Shown here: positions 19,346-28,744 of the stretch, one piece after another
How positions within the stretch are numbered: position 1 is the first letter of the stretch
Layout: the number at the start of each line of letters is the position of its first letter
Source of the DNA: Psychromarinibacter sp048262455
GTDB taxonomy: Bacteria > Pseudomonadota > Alphaproteobacteria > Rhodobacterales > Rhodobacteraceae
Direction of reading: 5' to 3'
Assembly: GCA_048262455.1 (NCBI GenBank)
Contig: JBLXFD010000011.1
Span: 62,001 to 126,000 of the forward strand
DNA: 64,000 nucleotides
The notes under the pieces: generated by a model
What the model was told of the DNA's origin: nothing
What the model saw: only the letters and a program-made list of their open reading frames with translations
Databases searched by the model: none
Position numbers and translations under genes: made by a program

Positions 19346-20179
19346 CTACTTGACGGCGCCGGAGGTGAGGCCGCGGACGATGAAGCGCTGCGCGAAGATC
19401 AGAAGCACCAGCGCCGGCAGGATCGACAGGGTCGAGGCTGCGGCCATCTCGGTGAAGGCGATGGTGTTCTCCTGCGCGTACTTGCCAATCCCCAGCGGCA
19501 CCGTCGCCGTCTGGCGCTGGCTGAGCACCAGGGCCACGGGAAACTCGTTCCAGCTGAAGATGAAGGTGAGAATGCCAGTGGCGGCCAGCCCGGGGCGCAC
19601 GATCGGCAGCACCACCGACCACAGGATCTGCGGCACCCGCGCGCCGTCGATCTGCGCCGCCTCCACCAGCTCGCGCGGAACGTCGCGGATGAACACCCCC
19701 ATCATCCACAGCGCCATCGGCAGGTGCAGCGTCGTATGCGCAAGGATGATCCCGGCATAGGAATTGTCCATCCCGGCCCAGCGGAACATCGAGTACCAGG
19801 CCCCGGCCAGCGTGATCGGCGGCACCATGTGGAACACCACCGACCAGCCCAGCAGCGAATGCAGCAACCAGGCGGGGCAGTTCAGCCGGTAGAGCGCGAA
19901 GGCCGCCAGCGTCGCCACGGTCAGCACCAGCAGCGTGCTGACGATGCCGATCACCGTCGAGTTGGTGAAGTTGCGCACGAAGTCCGAGGTCTTGTCGAAC
20001 AGCACGTTGGTGAAGCCGTAAAGGTTCGGCTGGAACAGCAGCCGGCCCATCAGAAGGTCGATCTGCGTCTTGAAGGCCGCCATCACGATCCAGGCGAAGG
20101 GGAACAGCACCACCAGCGCGAACAACGCCAGCACCGCGTGGCGCGCCACCGCGGCGCGGGTCTCTGCCGGATCGGTCAT
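19346..20179 (-). CDS. Module A: carbohydrate ABC permease, MalG type
   Basis: This 277-residue permease has about six helices, starting with LALFALVVLFPFAWIVMAAF. The EAA loop is LVEAAQIDGARVPQILWSVV followed by LPIVRPG, where the ATPase docks. The C-terminal FSWNEFPVALVL and ending RFIVRGLTSGAVK are typical of the MalG/sugar-importer family and are nearly identical in the module B paralogue. The ATG at 20179 overlaps the stop of the upstream permease gene by 4 bases. A longer frame continues upstream on this strand, but it is only the out-of-frame reading of that permease. Confidence 0.92.
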   Translation of the reverse strand: MTDPAETRAAVARHAVLALFALVVLFPFAWIVMAAFKTQIDLLMGRLLFQPNLYGFTNVLFDKTSDFVRNFTNSTVIGIVSTLLVLTVATLAAFALYRLNCPAWLLHSLLGWSVVFHMVPPITLAGAWYSMFRWAGMDNSYAGIILAHTTLHLPMALWMMGVFIRDVPRELVEAAQIDGARVPQILWSVVLPIVRPGLAATGILTFIFSWNEFPVALVLSQRQTATVPLGIGKYAQENTIAFTEMAAASTLSILPALVLLIFAQRFIVRGLTSGAVK

Positions 20180-21051
20180 GGCCGTGCTCCCCTGCCGGCG
20201 GTGGCGCGGGTGCCGACGATGATCAGCAACGCGATGATCGCGATCACCGCGATCGACATGGCAGAGCCATAGCCGGTCTGGTCCTCGGTGAAGAACCGCC
20301 GGTAGATGGTGAAGCTGATCACCTCGGTGGCGGTGCCGGGGCCGCCGCCGGTCAGCAGGTAGATCTCGTCGAAGACCTTGAAGGCCAGGATCATCCGGAA
20401 CACGAAGGTCACCACCAGCGCCGGCAGCATCAGCGGCAGCGTGATGTGGCGCAGGATCTGCCAGCGCGTGGCGCCGTCGATCCGCGCGGCCTCGAAGATG
20501 TCGTCGGGCAGCGATTCCAGCCCCGCCAGCAGCAGCAGGAAGCAGAACGGCGTCCAGTGCCAGACGTCGACGATGATGACGGACAGCAGCGCGAGGTCCG
20601 GGTTGCCCAGCCAGTCCTGCGGCGGCAGGCCGATCGCGACGAGGGCCGCGTTGATCACGCCGAAGTCGAAGGAATACATCAGTTTCCAGATCGCGCCGAT
20701 GATGATGCCGGGCACCAGGATCGGCAGGATGAACACCGTGCGGTAGAAGGTGCGCCCGCGGGTGATCTGGGTGGTCAGCAGCGCCAGGGTGAAGCCGATC
20801 AGCATCTGCAGCGCCACCGCCACCACCGCGAAGATCAGCGTGTTCAGCAGCCCGGCGCGCAGCAGGTTGTCCTCGGGCAGGGCGGCGTAGTTGGCCAGCC
20901 CGACCCAGTCCCACACCGCCTTCCGGTTCAGCCATTCCACGTCGTTGAAGCTGAGCGCCAGCAGGTTGACCAGCGGCAGGATCGTCAGCAGCGCGAACAG
21001 CGCGATGGCCGGCAAAAGCAGGGCATAGCGCCAGAACGTGTCAGAGCTCAT
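20176..21051 (-). CDS. Module A: carbohydrate ABC permease, MalF type
   Basis: This 291-residue inner-membrane permease pairs with the MalG-type protein encoded next. Helices include YALLLPAIALFALLTILPLV and VFILPILVPGIIIGAIWKLM. The EAA loop is IFEAARIDGATRWQILRHIT, followed by LPLMLPA. VDVWHWTPFCFLLLLAGLES and LTGGGPGTATEVISFTIYRR are hallmarks of sugar-type permeases. It starts 70 bases after the binding-protein stop, with a GC-rich hairpin in between. The paralogue is at 36970-37848. Confidence 0.92.
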   Translation of the reverse strand: MSSDTFWRYALLLPAIALFALLTILPLVNLLALSFNDVEWLNRKAVWDWVGLANYAALPEDNLLRAGLLNTLIFAVVAVALQMLIGFTLALLTTQITRGRTFYRTVFILPILVPGIIIGAIWKLMYSFDFGVINAALVAIGLPPQDWLGNPDLALLSVIIVDVWHWTPFCFLLLLAGLESLPDDIFEAARIDGATRWQILRHITLPLMLPALVVTFVFRMILAFKVFDEIYLLTGGGPGTATEVISFTIYRRFFTEDQTGYGSAMSIAVIAIIALLIIVGTRATAGRGARP

Positions 21052-21089
21052 CAGGGCATCCGTCGGGCGAGGGGGAAGGAAAGGGGGGT

Positions 21090-21115
21090 GGGGCCGCCCG
21101 GCGTGGGGCGGCCCC
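21090..21115 (-). promoter_or_regulatory. Hairpin between module A binding-protein and permease genes
   Basis: GGGGCCGCCC (21090-21099) and GGGCGGCCCC (21106-21115) form a perfect 10-bp stem with a 6-base loop, just after the binding-protein stop in the direction of transcription. No T-run follows directly. The equivalent position in module B also holds a strong hairpin. Confidence 0.6.
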
Positions 21116-21121
21116 GGCGGA

Positions 21122-22462
21122 TCAGGGCAGCGGGTCCAGCTGCTCGTAGGTGTAGCCGGCGTCCTGCATCACCTTGGCGATCTCCTCTGCCGCGGTGTTC
21201 AGCGCCTCGGCCAGCGGCATCTCGCCGCCGATCGCCTGGTTCAGCCGCAGCTCGGTGATCGCCAGAACCTGGCTCGCCTCGGGAATGCTGAAGGTCAGCC
21301 GCGAGTTTGGCAGCGCCTGTGCCAGCGCCTTCATCCAGCGGAACTCCTCGGTGTCGGCCATCTCGGATTCCAGCACCGCGCGGCTGACCGGGGCAGAGCC
21401 CGCCTCGGCATAGGCGCGCTGCGCCTCGTCGGTCTGGAACCACTCGAGGAAGGCCAGCGCCGCCTTCTTCTGCTCATCCGGAATGTTCTTCGGAACGCCC
21501 GCCAGCCAGTGGCCGAGCGGGGTGTAGAACCCGTTCTCCTCGGTGCCCGGGGGCGGCGCGTAGTTGACCTGGCCCACGACCGCGGACTGGTTCGGATCGT
21601 CGAACAGCCCCACCGCCAGCACCGAGTTGATATGTGCGGCGCGGCCCGTGGCCATGTTCTGGATCACGTTGGTCTGGGTCTGGCCGGCGGTCGAGGGGTG
21701 CCCCACGTCGTTCGCCAGCTTGAGATACATCTCCATCCCCTCCAGCGTTCCGGGGCTGTTGATCGCCACGGTAAAGCTGCCGTCGTCCTTGGGCTCGACG
21801 ATGCCGCCGCCGTAGGCCCAGATGTAGGGAAAGACGTCATAGGTCACGTCGAAGGCGCCGCGCTGGCCGCGCTGCGAGATGCCGTACATCCCGCCGGCGC
21901 CCAGCACCTTGGCGTTCTCGTAAAGCTGCTCCCAGGTGGTCGGCACCTCCAGCCCGTTCGCCTCGTAGAGATCGGCGCGGTAGTGCAGGATCAGGATGTT
22001 GGGGTTCACCGGCACCGACATCAGCTTGCCACTGTCGCAGGACAGCACCTTGGCCTCGGCGTCCCAGCAGACGCTTTCGTCGAAGTCGTAGATGTCTTCG
22101 CTCAGCGCGAAGTCGGGGTCGATCTCGTTCAGCGGCTCGACGAAGCCGCCGGTGTAGAACTCGGTGAAGAAGCCCGCGTTCATGATCAGCAGATCGAAGG
22201 GGCTTTCATCGCTGCGCACCGCGGTGCGCTGCTTTTCAAGGCTGCCGGCGAAGGGGTTCACGTCCAGTTCCACCGTGTTGCCGGTGGTCTCCTCGTAAAG
22301 CTCCACAACCGACTGGAAGCCGGGGAACCAGGGCGACTGGTTGATGACGATGGTGATCGGCGGCTGGTCCTGCGCGGCGGCGGCGCCGGCGGCGGCCAGA
22401 AGCGCGCCGCAAACGGTGGTGCCGAGCAGCCGGCGGACGGACGAAGGCGTGATGTTCAGCAA
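21122..22462 (-). CDS. Module A: extracellular sugar-type solute-binding protein
   Basis: This 446-residue periplasmic binding protein is family 1-like. The signal peptide runs to the AAAAQ site (LLGTTVCGALLAAAGAAAA). The mature start DQPPITIVINQSPWFPGFQS and the PFAGSLEKQRTAVRS block match the module B paralogue closely, and both are 446 residues long. NPNILILHYRADLYEANGL and the later AALAFLEWFQTDEAQRAYAE segments are typical of sugar-binding proteins. I use TTG at 22462 as the start because GGGAGG lies 8 bases upstream. The upstream extension (starting MAMDTGVF) lacks a good site and would put an Arg-rich stretch before the signal peptide. Confidence 0.88.
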   Translation of the reverse strand: MLNITPSSVRRLLGTTVCGALLAAAGAAAAQDQPPITIVINQSPWFPGFQSVVELYEETTGNTVELDVNPFAGSLEKQRTAVRSDESPFDLLIMNAGFFTEFYTGGFVEPLNEIDPDFALSEDIYDFDESVCWDAEAKVLSCDSGKLMSVPVNPNILILHYRADLYEANGLEVPTTWEQLYENAKVLGAGGMYGISQRGQRGAFDVTYDVFPYIWAYGGGIVEPKDDGSFTVAINSPGTLEGMEMYLKLANDVGHPSTAGQTQTNVIQNMATGRAAHINSVLAVGLFDDPNQSAVVGQVNYAPPPGTEENGFYTPLGHWLAGVPKNIPDEQKKAALAFLEWFQTDEAQRAYAEAGSAPVSRAVLESEMADTEEFRWMKALAQALPNSRLTFSIPEASQVLAITELRLNQAIGGEMPLAEALNTAAEEIAKVMQDAGYTYEQLDPLP

Positions 22463-22470
22463 ATCGAATT

Positions 22471-22476
22471 CCTCCC
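22471..22476 (-). promoter_or_regulatory. Ribosome-binding site that selects the TTG start at 22462
   Basis: GGGAGG on the minus strand lies 8 bases before the TTG of the module A binding-protein gene. It is the only strong site near the signal-peptide start. Confidence 0.65.
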
Positions 22477-22564
22477 AGATGGCCGGCGCGCTCTGGGCGC
22501 GGCGCCGGTGGCGTGACGCTACGCCGGCCCGGAACAGAAGAAAAATGATGAAAACACCAGTGTC

Positions 22565-22581
22565 CATAGCCACAGGCTATG
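22565..22581. promoter_or_regulatory. LysR-type operator (perfect T-N11-A dyad), module A
   Basis: CATAGCC-ACA-GGCTATG is a perfect 7-bp inverted repeat, and T67 to A79 within it (22567 and 22579) give the T-N11-A spacing of LysR sites. It lies between the LysR stop and the binding-protein gene, about 100 bases upstream of the TTG. A weak TGGACA box follows on the minus strand. The likely regulator is the adjacent LysR protein. Confidence 0.6.
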
Positions 22582-22583
22582 TC

Positions 22584-23516
22584 TCAGTTTACCGGGTCCG
22601 CGCGGCAGGCCGCGACCAGCCGTTCCGCCACCGCCTCTGCCACCGGCGACAGCAGCGCCCCGGCGCGGAAGATCAGCCCCGCCTCGCGGCTCGTCACCAG
22701 CTCCGGCACGTCGATCTCGCGCAGGGCGAGCCCCTCGGGCGACAGCAGCTGCGAGCGGGTGGTGTAGAGCATCAGGTCGGCGCAGCGCGCGGCGCTGGCG
22801 AGGAAGCTGTGCGAGGACGAGGTGATCACCGGGCGCGGCGGCATGTGGCCGAGGCTGGTGATCCGCCCGTCCAGCTTGCGCCGCGCCAGGGTCGAGGTCG
22901 GCGGCAGCCCCCAGGCGACCGACAGAGCCCGGGCGGCGGGCACCGCGCGGGCCCCGGCCAGCGGGTGCTCGGGCCGCGCCACCGCCACCAGGTCGTCGCT
23001 GGTCAGCAGCTCGAAGCGGAACGGGCCCTCGCGCTCCAGCGGCAGTTCGGCCACCACGAAGTCGAGGTCGCCCGCCTGCAGCCGGCGCAGCAGGTTGCCG
23101 TCAAAGCCGCCGTCGACCTCCACCACGACGCCGGGACGCTCCGCCGTCAGCGCCGCCACCACCTCTGGCAGCAGCCGCCGCACCCAGGAAGGGCCGGCGC
23201 CGATCCGCACCGTGCCGGCATCGCCCGACAGCCGCTCTGCCACCTCCGCCTCGGCCTGCGCCACCTGCGCGCGGATCGCGCCCGCGTGCTGGGCCAGCCG
23301 CGCCCCCACCGGGGTCAGCGTCACCCCGTGCGCGTGGCGCAGCAGCAGCGGGCTGCCCACCTGGTCCTCCAGCACCTGCAGCGCCTTGGACAGCGTCGGC
23401 TGGGCGATGTTCAGCCGCGCGGCGGCGCGGGTGATGTTGCCGGTCTCGGACACCGCGTGCAGGTAGGCCAGAAGCCGCAGGTCGATCCGGGGCGTCGGCC
23501 GTTTCGGGGGGGCCAT
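22584..23516 (-). CDS. Module A: LysR-family regulator
   Basis: This 310-residue regulator has an N-terminal winged helix (LRLLAYLHAVSETGNITRAA, then LNIAQPTLSKALQVLEDQVG) at about residues 12-70 and a two-lobed ligand-binding domain from about residue 95 (VRIGAGPSWVRRLLPEVVAA). LysR proteins usually activate an adjacent operon when a pathway compound binds. This gene is transcribed in the same direction as the binding-protein gene 121 bases downstream, and a perfect T-N11-A dyad lies in that gap. It starts 31 bases after the peptide importer's last gene, so it may also be read from that operon. The co-inducer is unknown, perhaps the sulfated sugar. Confidence 0.92.
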   Translation of the reverse strand: MAPPKRPTPRIDLRLLAYLHAVSETGNITRAAARLNIAQPTLSKALQVLEDQVGSPLLLRHAHGVTLTPVGARLAQHAGAIRAQVAQAEAEVAERLSGDAGTVRIGAGPSWVRRLLPEVVAALTAERPGVVVEVDGGFDGNLLRRLQAGDLDFVVAELPLEREGPFRFELLTSDDLVAVARPEHPLAGARAVPAARALSVAWGLPPTSTLARRKLDGRITSLGHMPPRPVITSSSHSFLASAARCADLMLYTTRSQLLSPEGLALREIDVPELVTSREAGLIFRAGALLSPVAEAVAERLVAACRADPVN

Positions 23517-23547
23517 GGCTGTCTCTCTCTGCCTGCGCGCGGGGCCT

Positions 23548-24296
<749 letters not shown>

Positions 24297-24300
<4 letters not shown>

Positions 24301-25160
24301 GCCCGGGCGCTCACGGAAGGGGCCTCGCGCCAGGCGGGGTCGCGTTTCAGCACCTCGAGCCTGTCGCGGGGGCGCTCCAGGTCGGGCACCGAGTTCAGCA
24401 GGCCAAGCGTGTAGGGGTGCTTCGCCTGTCGCAGCTCGTCCGCCTTGCAGGTCTCGACGATCCGGCCGGCGTACATGATCGCGATGCGGTCGCAGAACTT
24501 GGCGACGAGATTCAGGTCGTGGCTGATGAACATCAGGCCCATGCCCCGGTCGCGGACCATCTTGTCGAGGATGTCGAGCACCTGCAGCTGGATCGAGACG
24601 TCGAGCGCCGAGGTCGGCTCGTCCGCGATCAGGATCTCGGGGTTCGGCAACACCATCATGGCGATCATGATGCGCTGGCCCATGCCGCCCGAGACCTCGT
24701 GCGGGTAGAGGCCCATCACCCGCTCTGGGTCGCGGATCGCCACCTCGTCGAGGATTGCCAGCGCGCGCTTGCGGGCCTCGCTGCGCGAGATGCGTTCATG
24801 GGCGCGCAGGGCCTCCACCAGCTGCTGGCCCACGGTCATCACCGGGTTCAGCGAGAACTTCGGGTCCTGCATCACCATCGACACGCGCCCGCCCCGCAGC
24901 TGGCGCATGCGCTTTTCCGGCAGGGTCAGGATGTCCTCGCCGTGGATCGCCAGCCGGTCGGCCTCGACCATTCCCGGCGGGCGTATCAGCCGCAGCACCG
25001 CGCGGCCGGTCATCGACTTGCCCGAGCCGCTTTCGCCGACGATGCCCAGCCGCTCGCGGCCCAGCGTGAAGGAGATGCCGCGCACCGCGTCCAGAACGCC
25101 GCTGCGGGTGTGGAACCGGACCCAGAGGTTTTCCACGTCGAGAAGGGGGGCCTCGGTCAT
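24297..25160 (-). CDS. Peptide ABC transporter ATPase, DppD type
   Basis: This 287-residue ATPase pairs with the DppF-type protein. Walker A is GESGSGKSMTG, the Q-loop MQDPKFSLNPVMTVGQQL, the signature VSGGMGQRIMIAMMV and Walker B ILIADEPTSALD, with FISHDLNLVAKFCD as the switch. The KHPYTLGLLNSVPDLERPRD tail is the Opp/Dpp form. The signature reads GGMGQR, where Q-R-Q-R is more usual, a mild variation also seen in this subfamily. The start at 25160 overlaps the permease gene by 4 bases. Confidence 0.9.
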
Positions 25161-26071
25161 GCGCCGCCGTCCTTCGGGTCCAGCACGTCGCGCAGCCCGT
25201 CGCCCAGCAGGTTGAAGGCAAGGCTGATCGAGAAGATGGCGAGGCCGGGGATCGTGGCGACCCACCAGCTGTCGAGGATGAACTTGCGCCCCTCCGAGAT
25301 CATCGCCCCCCATTCCGGGCTGGGCGGCTGCGCGCCGAGGCCGAGGAACCCGAGGCCCGCAGCGGTCAGGATGATCCCCGCCATGTCCAGCGTGACGCGG
25401 ATCACCAGCGAAGAGATGCACAGCGGCCAGATGTGCCGCGTGACGATCCGCAGCGGCCCCGCCCCCTGCAGGCGGATCGCGTGGATGTAGTCCGAGTTGC
25501 GGATCGTCAGCGTCTCGGCCCGGGCGATGCGCGCGTAGGGCGGCCAGGCGGTCAGCGAGATCGCCAGCACTGCGTTCTCGATCCCCGCGCCCAGGGCGGC
25601 CACGAAGGCCAGCGCCAGGATCAGCCGCGGGAAGGCGAGGAAGATGTCGGTGATCCGCATCAGCAGCACGTCGATCCAGCCGCCGGCAAAGCCCGCCACC
25701 GTGCCGACGATCAGCCCCACCACCGGGGCCACCATGACCACCAGCATGACGATGTAGATCGAGATCCGCGCGCCGTAGAGCAGCCGCGAATAGATGTCCC
25801 GCCCGAGGCTGTCGGTGCCGAACAGGTGCTCGCCGCTTCCCGGCGGCAGCAGGCGCTGGCCGAGGTCCTGGGCGAAGGGGTCATGGCTGGCCAGCAGCGG
25901 CGCGAAGATCGCCGCCAGCACCAGGAAGGCCAGCACCAGCAGCCCCAGCATCGCGAGGGTGTTCGAGCGCAGCGTCAGCCAGCCCTTGTACCAGGCCGAG
26001 AGGCGCGCGTGCCGGCGCGAGGTGGGTTCCTCGGCCAGCAGCCAGGCGCGCATTCCTTGGGAGGTGGTCAT
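25157..26071 (-). CDS. Peptide ABC transporter permease, DppC type
   Basis: This 304-residue permease has a short cytoplasmic tail, a first helix at about 40-62 (LAMLGLLVLAFLVLAAIFAP), then the conserved HLFGTDSLGRDIYSRLLYG segment of DppC/OppC. The EAA-like loop is YIHAIRLQGAGPLRIVTRHI. The late AAGLGFLGLGAQPPSPEWGA block is diagnostic for DppC-type permeases. It forms the channel with the DppB-type protein. The ATG at 26071 overlaps the DppB stop by 4 bases. Earlier in-frame codons would add out-of-place sequence from the permease upstream. Confidence 0.92.
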   Translation of the reverse strand: MTTSQGMRAWLLAEEPTSRRHARLSAWYKGWLTLRSNTLAMLGLLVLAFLVLAAIFAPLLASHDPFAQDLGQRLLPPGSGEHLFGTDSLGRDIYSRLLYGARISIYIVMLVVMVAPVVGLIVGTVAGFAGGWIDVLLMRITDIFLAFPRLILALAFVAALGAGIENAVLAISLTAWPPYARIARAETLTIRNSDYIHAIRLQGAGPLRIVTRHIWPLCISSLVIRVTLDMAGIILTAAGLGFLGLGAQPPSPEWGAMISEGRKFILDSWWVATIPGLAIFSISLAFNLLGDGLRDVLDPKDGGA

Positions 26072-27129
26072 TTGGCCCTCGGATCGAAGAAGCGGTAGAG
26101 CAGGTCGGAGAAGATGTTGATCGCCACGAAGATCGTCCCGATCACCACCGTCCCGCCCAGGACGGAGTTCATGTCGTTGGCCAGCAGCGAGGTGGTGAGG
26201 TAGCTGCCGAGGCCGGGCCAGGCAAAGATGATCTCGGTCAGCACCGAGCCTTCCAGCAGGTTCGCGTAGGCCAGCGCGATCACCGTCACCAGCTGGATGC
26301 GGATGTTGCGGAAGGCGTGGCCCCAGATCACCTGCCGCTCGCTCACGCCCTTGACGCGGGCGGTGATGACGTATTCCGAGCTCAGCTGCTCCAGCATGAA
26401 CGACCGGGTCATGCGGCTGATGTAGGCCAGGCTGTAGTAGCCCAGCAGCGAGGCGGGCAGGATGATGTGGGAAAAGGCGTCGCGGAACACGGTCCATTCG
26501 CCGCGCAGGGCGCTGTCCACCAGCAGGAGGCCGGTGATCGGCTCCACGATCCCCTGGTAGAAGATGCCAAGCCGTCCCGGCCCGGCGACCCAGCCGAGGA
26601 TGCCGTAGAACAGCAGCAGCCCCACCAGCCCCAGCCAGAAGATCGGCATGGAATACCCGATGAGGCCGACGAAGCGGGCGATCTGGTCGATCCAGCTGCC
26701 CCGGCGCACCGCCGCCATGACGCCCAGCGGCACCCCTAGGACGACGCCCAGGAGCGTGCCCAGGGTGGCAAGCTCCAGCGTGGCGGGGAAGACGCGGGCG
26801 ATGTCGGTGGCGACCTCCTGCCCGGTGCGGATGGACTTGCCGAAGTCGCCCTGCAGCACGTCACGCACGTAGATCCAGAACTGCACCAGCAGCGGCTGGT
26901 CGAGCCCGAGGTCGCGGTAGGTCTGTTCGTACTGCACCTGTGTCGCGCGCTCGCCGATCACCGCCAGCACCGGGTCGATGGGCATCACCCGGCCGATCAT
27001 GAAGGTCACGAACAGCAGGCCAAGCAGCGTGGCGGCCACGGTCGCGGTAGTGGACAGCGACTTGCGGACCCAGATGGGAACGGGCGGCCCAAGCCGCCCG
27101 CCCGTTTGATTTACGTTCTGATCGGCCAT
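26068..27129 (-). CDS. Peptide ABC transporter permease, DppB type
   Basis: This 353-residue permease has a longer N-terminus than DppC and about six helices, including LLGLLFVTFMIGRVMPIDPV. The DppB-type signature GDFGKSIRTGQEV follows the first helix, and PLLVQFWIYVRDVLQ lies just before it. The EAA loop is YVITARVKGVSERQVIWGHA. LEGSVLTEIIFAWPGLGSYL is the standard late segment. Its start abuts the binding-protein stop with no intervening base, unlike modules A and B, where a hairpin separates these genes. Confidence 0.92.
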   Translation of the reverse strand: MADQNVNQTGGRLGPPVPIWVRKSLSTTATVAATLLGLLFVTFMIGRVMPIDPVLAVIGERATQVQYEQTYRDLGLDQPLLVQFWIYVRDVLQGDFGKSIRTGQEVATDIARVFPATLELATLGTLLGVVLGVPLGVMAAVRRGSWIDQIARFVGLIGYSMPIFWLGLVGLLLFYGILGWVAGPGRLGIFYQGIVEPITGLLLVDSALRGEWTVFRDAFSHIILPASLLGYYSLAYISRMTRSFMLEQLSSEYVITARVKGVSERQVIWGHAFRNIRIQLVTVIALAYANLLEGSVLTEIIFAWPGLGSYLTTSLLANDMNSVLGGTVVIGTIFVAINIFSDLLYRFFDPRAK

Positions 27130-28725
27130 CTACTTGGTGATGACCCAGTAGGACACGGCCGTGGTCGCGCCGCCGGCCACGAAGTTCTCGACGTTCGCGC
27201 GCATCCCGTTCTGCTCGATCTGCTGGAACATGATGCCGAAGGGGCTGGCCTGCTGATGCTCGCGCTGCAGCTCGCGGTACATCTCGGCGCGGGCCTCGGT
27301 ATCGTTCTCGACCACCGCGGCGAGGGTCTTCTCGCTCATCTCCGGGATGTCCCAGGCGTTGCGCCAGGCCAGCAGGCCGGTCGCGCCCGCCTCGTCGGTA
27401 TTGTCCGGGTTGTAGGCGAAGGTGCCGGCGTTGGTATTCGGGTCCGGGTAGTCCGGGCCCCAGGCGCCGAGGTAGATGTCATGCTCGCGCGCGCGGTAGC
27501 GGTCGAGCGTCTGCGCGCCGGTGCCGACGATCAGCTCGACATCGCAGCCAAGCTGGCCCCAGGTGTTCTGCAGCGACTGGGCGATGTCCATCCGCTCCTG
27601 CGCGTCGCGCACAGAGATCTTGATCGGCCCGCAGTCGGGGTGATCCGACTCCGCCAGCGCCGCCTTCGCCGCCTCCATGTCGTAGGAGAAGGGCGTTTCC
27701 TCCAGCGCGCCGAGGAAGGTGCGCGGCAGGAAGGCCTGGTGCACCGTGTACTGCCCCTTGAGGAAGGAGTTCGACATCCCTTCGTAGTCGGCCGCCAGCT
27801 TCAGCGCCTCGACCACCTTGGGGTCCGACAGCATCTCGTTCTTCTGGTTGGCCGCGAAATACATCAGCCGGCCGCGCAGCTCGTCGACGATCTTGACGCC
27901 CTCGACGCCTTCCAGCCCGGCCACGTCCTCGGGCGACAGGTTGCGGGCCACGTCGATGTCGCCGCGCTCCAGCTGCAGGCGCTGCGTGGCGCTTTCCTGG
28001 ATGTGCTGGACGATCACCCGCTCCATCGCCGGCTTGTCGCCCTGGTAGTTGGGGTTGAGGTCCATCAGGACGCTCTCGTTCGGCTTCCAGTCCGCCACCT
28101 TGTAGGGGCCGGAGCCGGCGGTGTTGGTGCGCAGCCACTCGTTGCCAAGGTCACCGTCGACCTCGTTGGCCATGACGGTCTGCTTGTCCACGATGCCGCC
28201 GATCACGGCGGCAAGGCAGTTCAGCACGAAGGACACGGCGTAGGGCTTGTCCAGCTTCAGGACCAGTGTTTTCTCGTCGGTGGCGACGATGGTTTCCTCG
28301 ACGTTCTCGGGGGTGAAGCCGAACTGCGTGAAGATGAAGGCGGGGGTCTTATTCAGGATCACCGCGCGGCGCAGCGAGAACTCGGCGTCCTCGGCCGTCA
28401 CCGGGTTGCCGGACTCGAAGACATGCCCGTCCGCCATTGTGAAGGTGATGGTGGTGCCGTCCTCGCTGACCTCCCAGCTTTCCGCCAGGTGCGGCTGAAA
28501 GCCGGCGTCCAGGTCCATCGGGTCGAAGTTCACCAGCGTCTCGTAGACGTTGCGGCTGACATCCTGGCCGGCGAACTCGAAGCTCTCGGCCGGGTCGAAG
28601 GTCTTGATGTCGTCGATCCGGTTCGCGATCACCAGCATGTTCGGCGGTGTCTCGGCGAAGGCCGGCGCGGCGGCGCCCGCCGCCATGATTCCCGCGACCG
28701 CGGCCGCGACGAAGATGTTCTTCAT
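27130..28725 (-). CDS. Peptide/dipeptide-type solute-binding protein (DppA family)
   Basis: This 531-residue SBP_bac_5 protein has a signal peptide to AFAE (residues 1-24). Family markers are IDDIKTFDPAESFEFAGQDV near the mature start, HLAESWEVSEDGTTITFTM and TNTAGSGPYKVADWKPNESV. It binds peptides or related ligands in the periplasm and hands them to DppB/C. The ATG at 28725 has AGGGAGAA upstream and leads directly into the signal peptide. The M19 dipeptidase gene lies just upstream (20 bases), which suggests that di- or oligopeptides are imported and cleaved. Confidence 0.92.
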   Translation of the reverse strand: MKNIFVAAAVAGIMAAGAAAPAFAETPPNMLVIANRIDDIKTFDPAESFEFAGQDVSRNVYETLVNFDPMDLDAGFQPHLAESWEVSEDGTTITFTMADGHVFESGNPVTAEDAEFSLRRAVILNKTPAFIFTQFGFTPENVEETIVATDEKTLVLKLDKPYAVSFVLNCLAAVIGGIVDKQTVMANEVDGDLGNEWLRTNTAGSGPYKVADWKPNESVLMDLNPNYQGDKPAMERVIVQHIQESATQRLQLERGDIDVARNLSPEDVAGLEGVEGVKIVDELRGRLMYFAANQKNEMLSDPKVVEALKLAADYEGMSNSFLKGQYTVHQAFLPRTFLGALEETPFSYDMEAAKAALAESDHPDCGPIKISVRDAQERMDIAQSLQNTWGQLGCDVELIVGTGAQTLDRYRAREHDIYLGAWGPDYPDPNTNAGTFAYNPDNTDEAGATGLLAWRNAWDIPEMSEKTLAAVVENDTEARAEMYRELQREHQQASPFGIMFQQIEQNGMRANVENFVAGGATTAVSYWVITK

Positions 28726-28744
28726 TGTCGTTCTCCCTGTTCGG

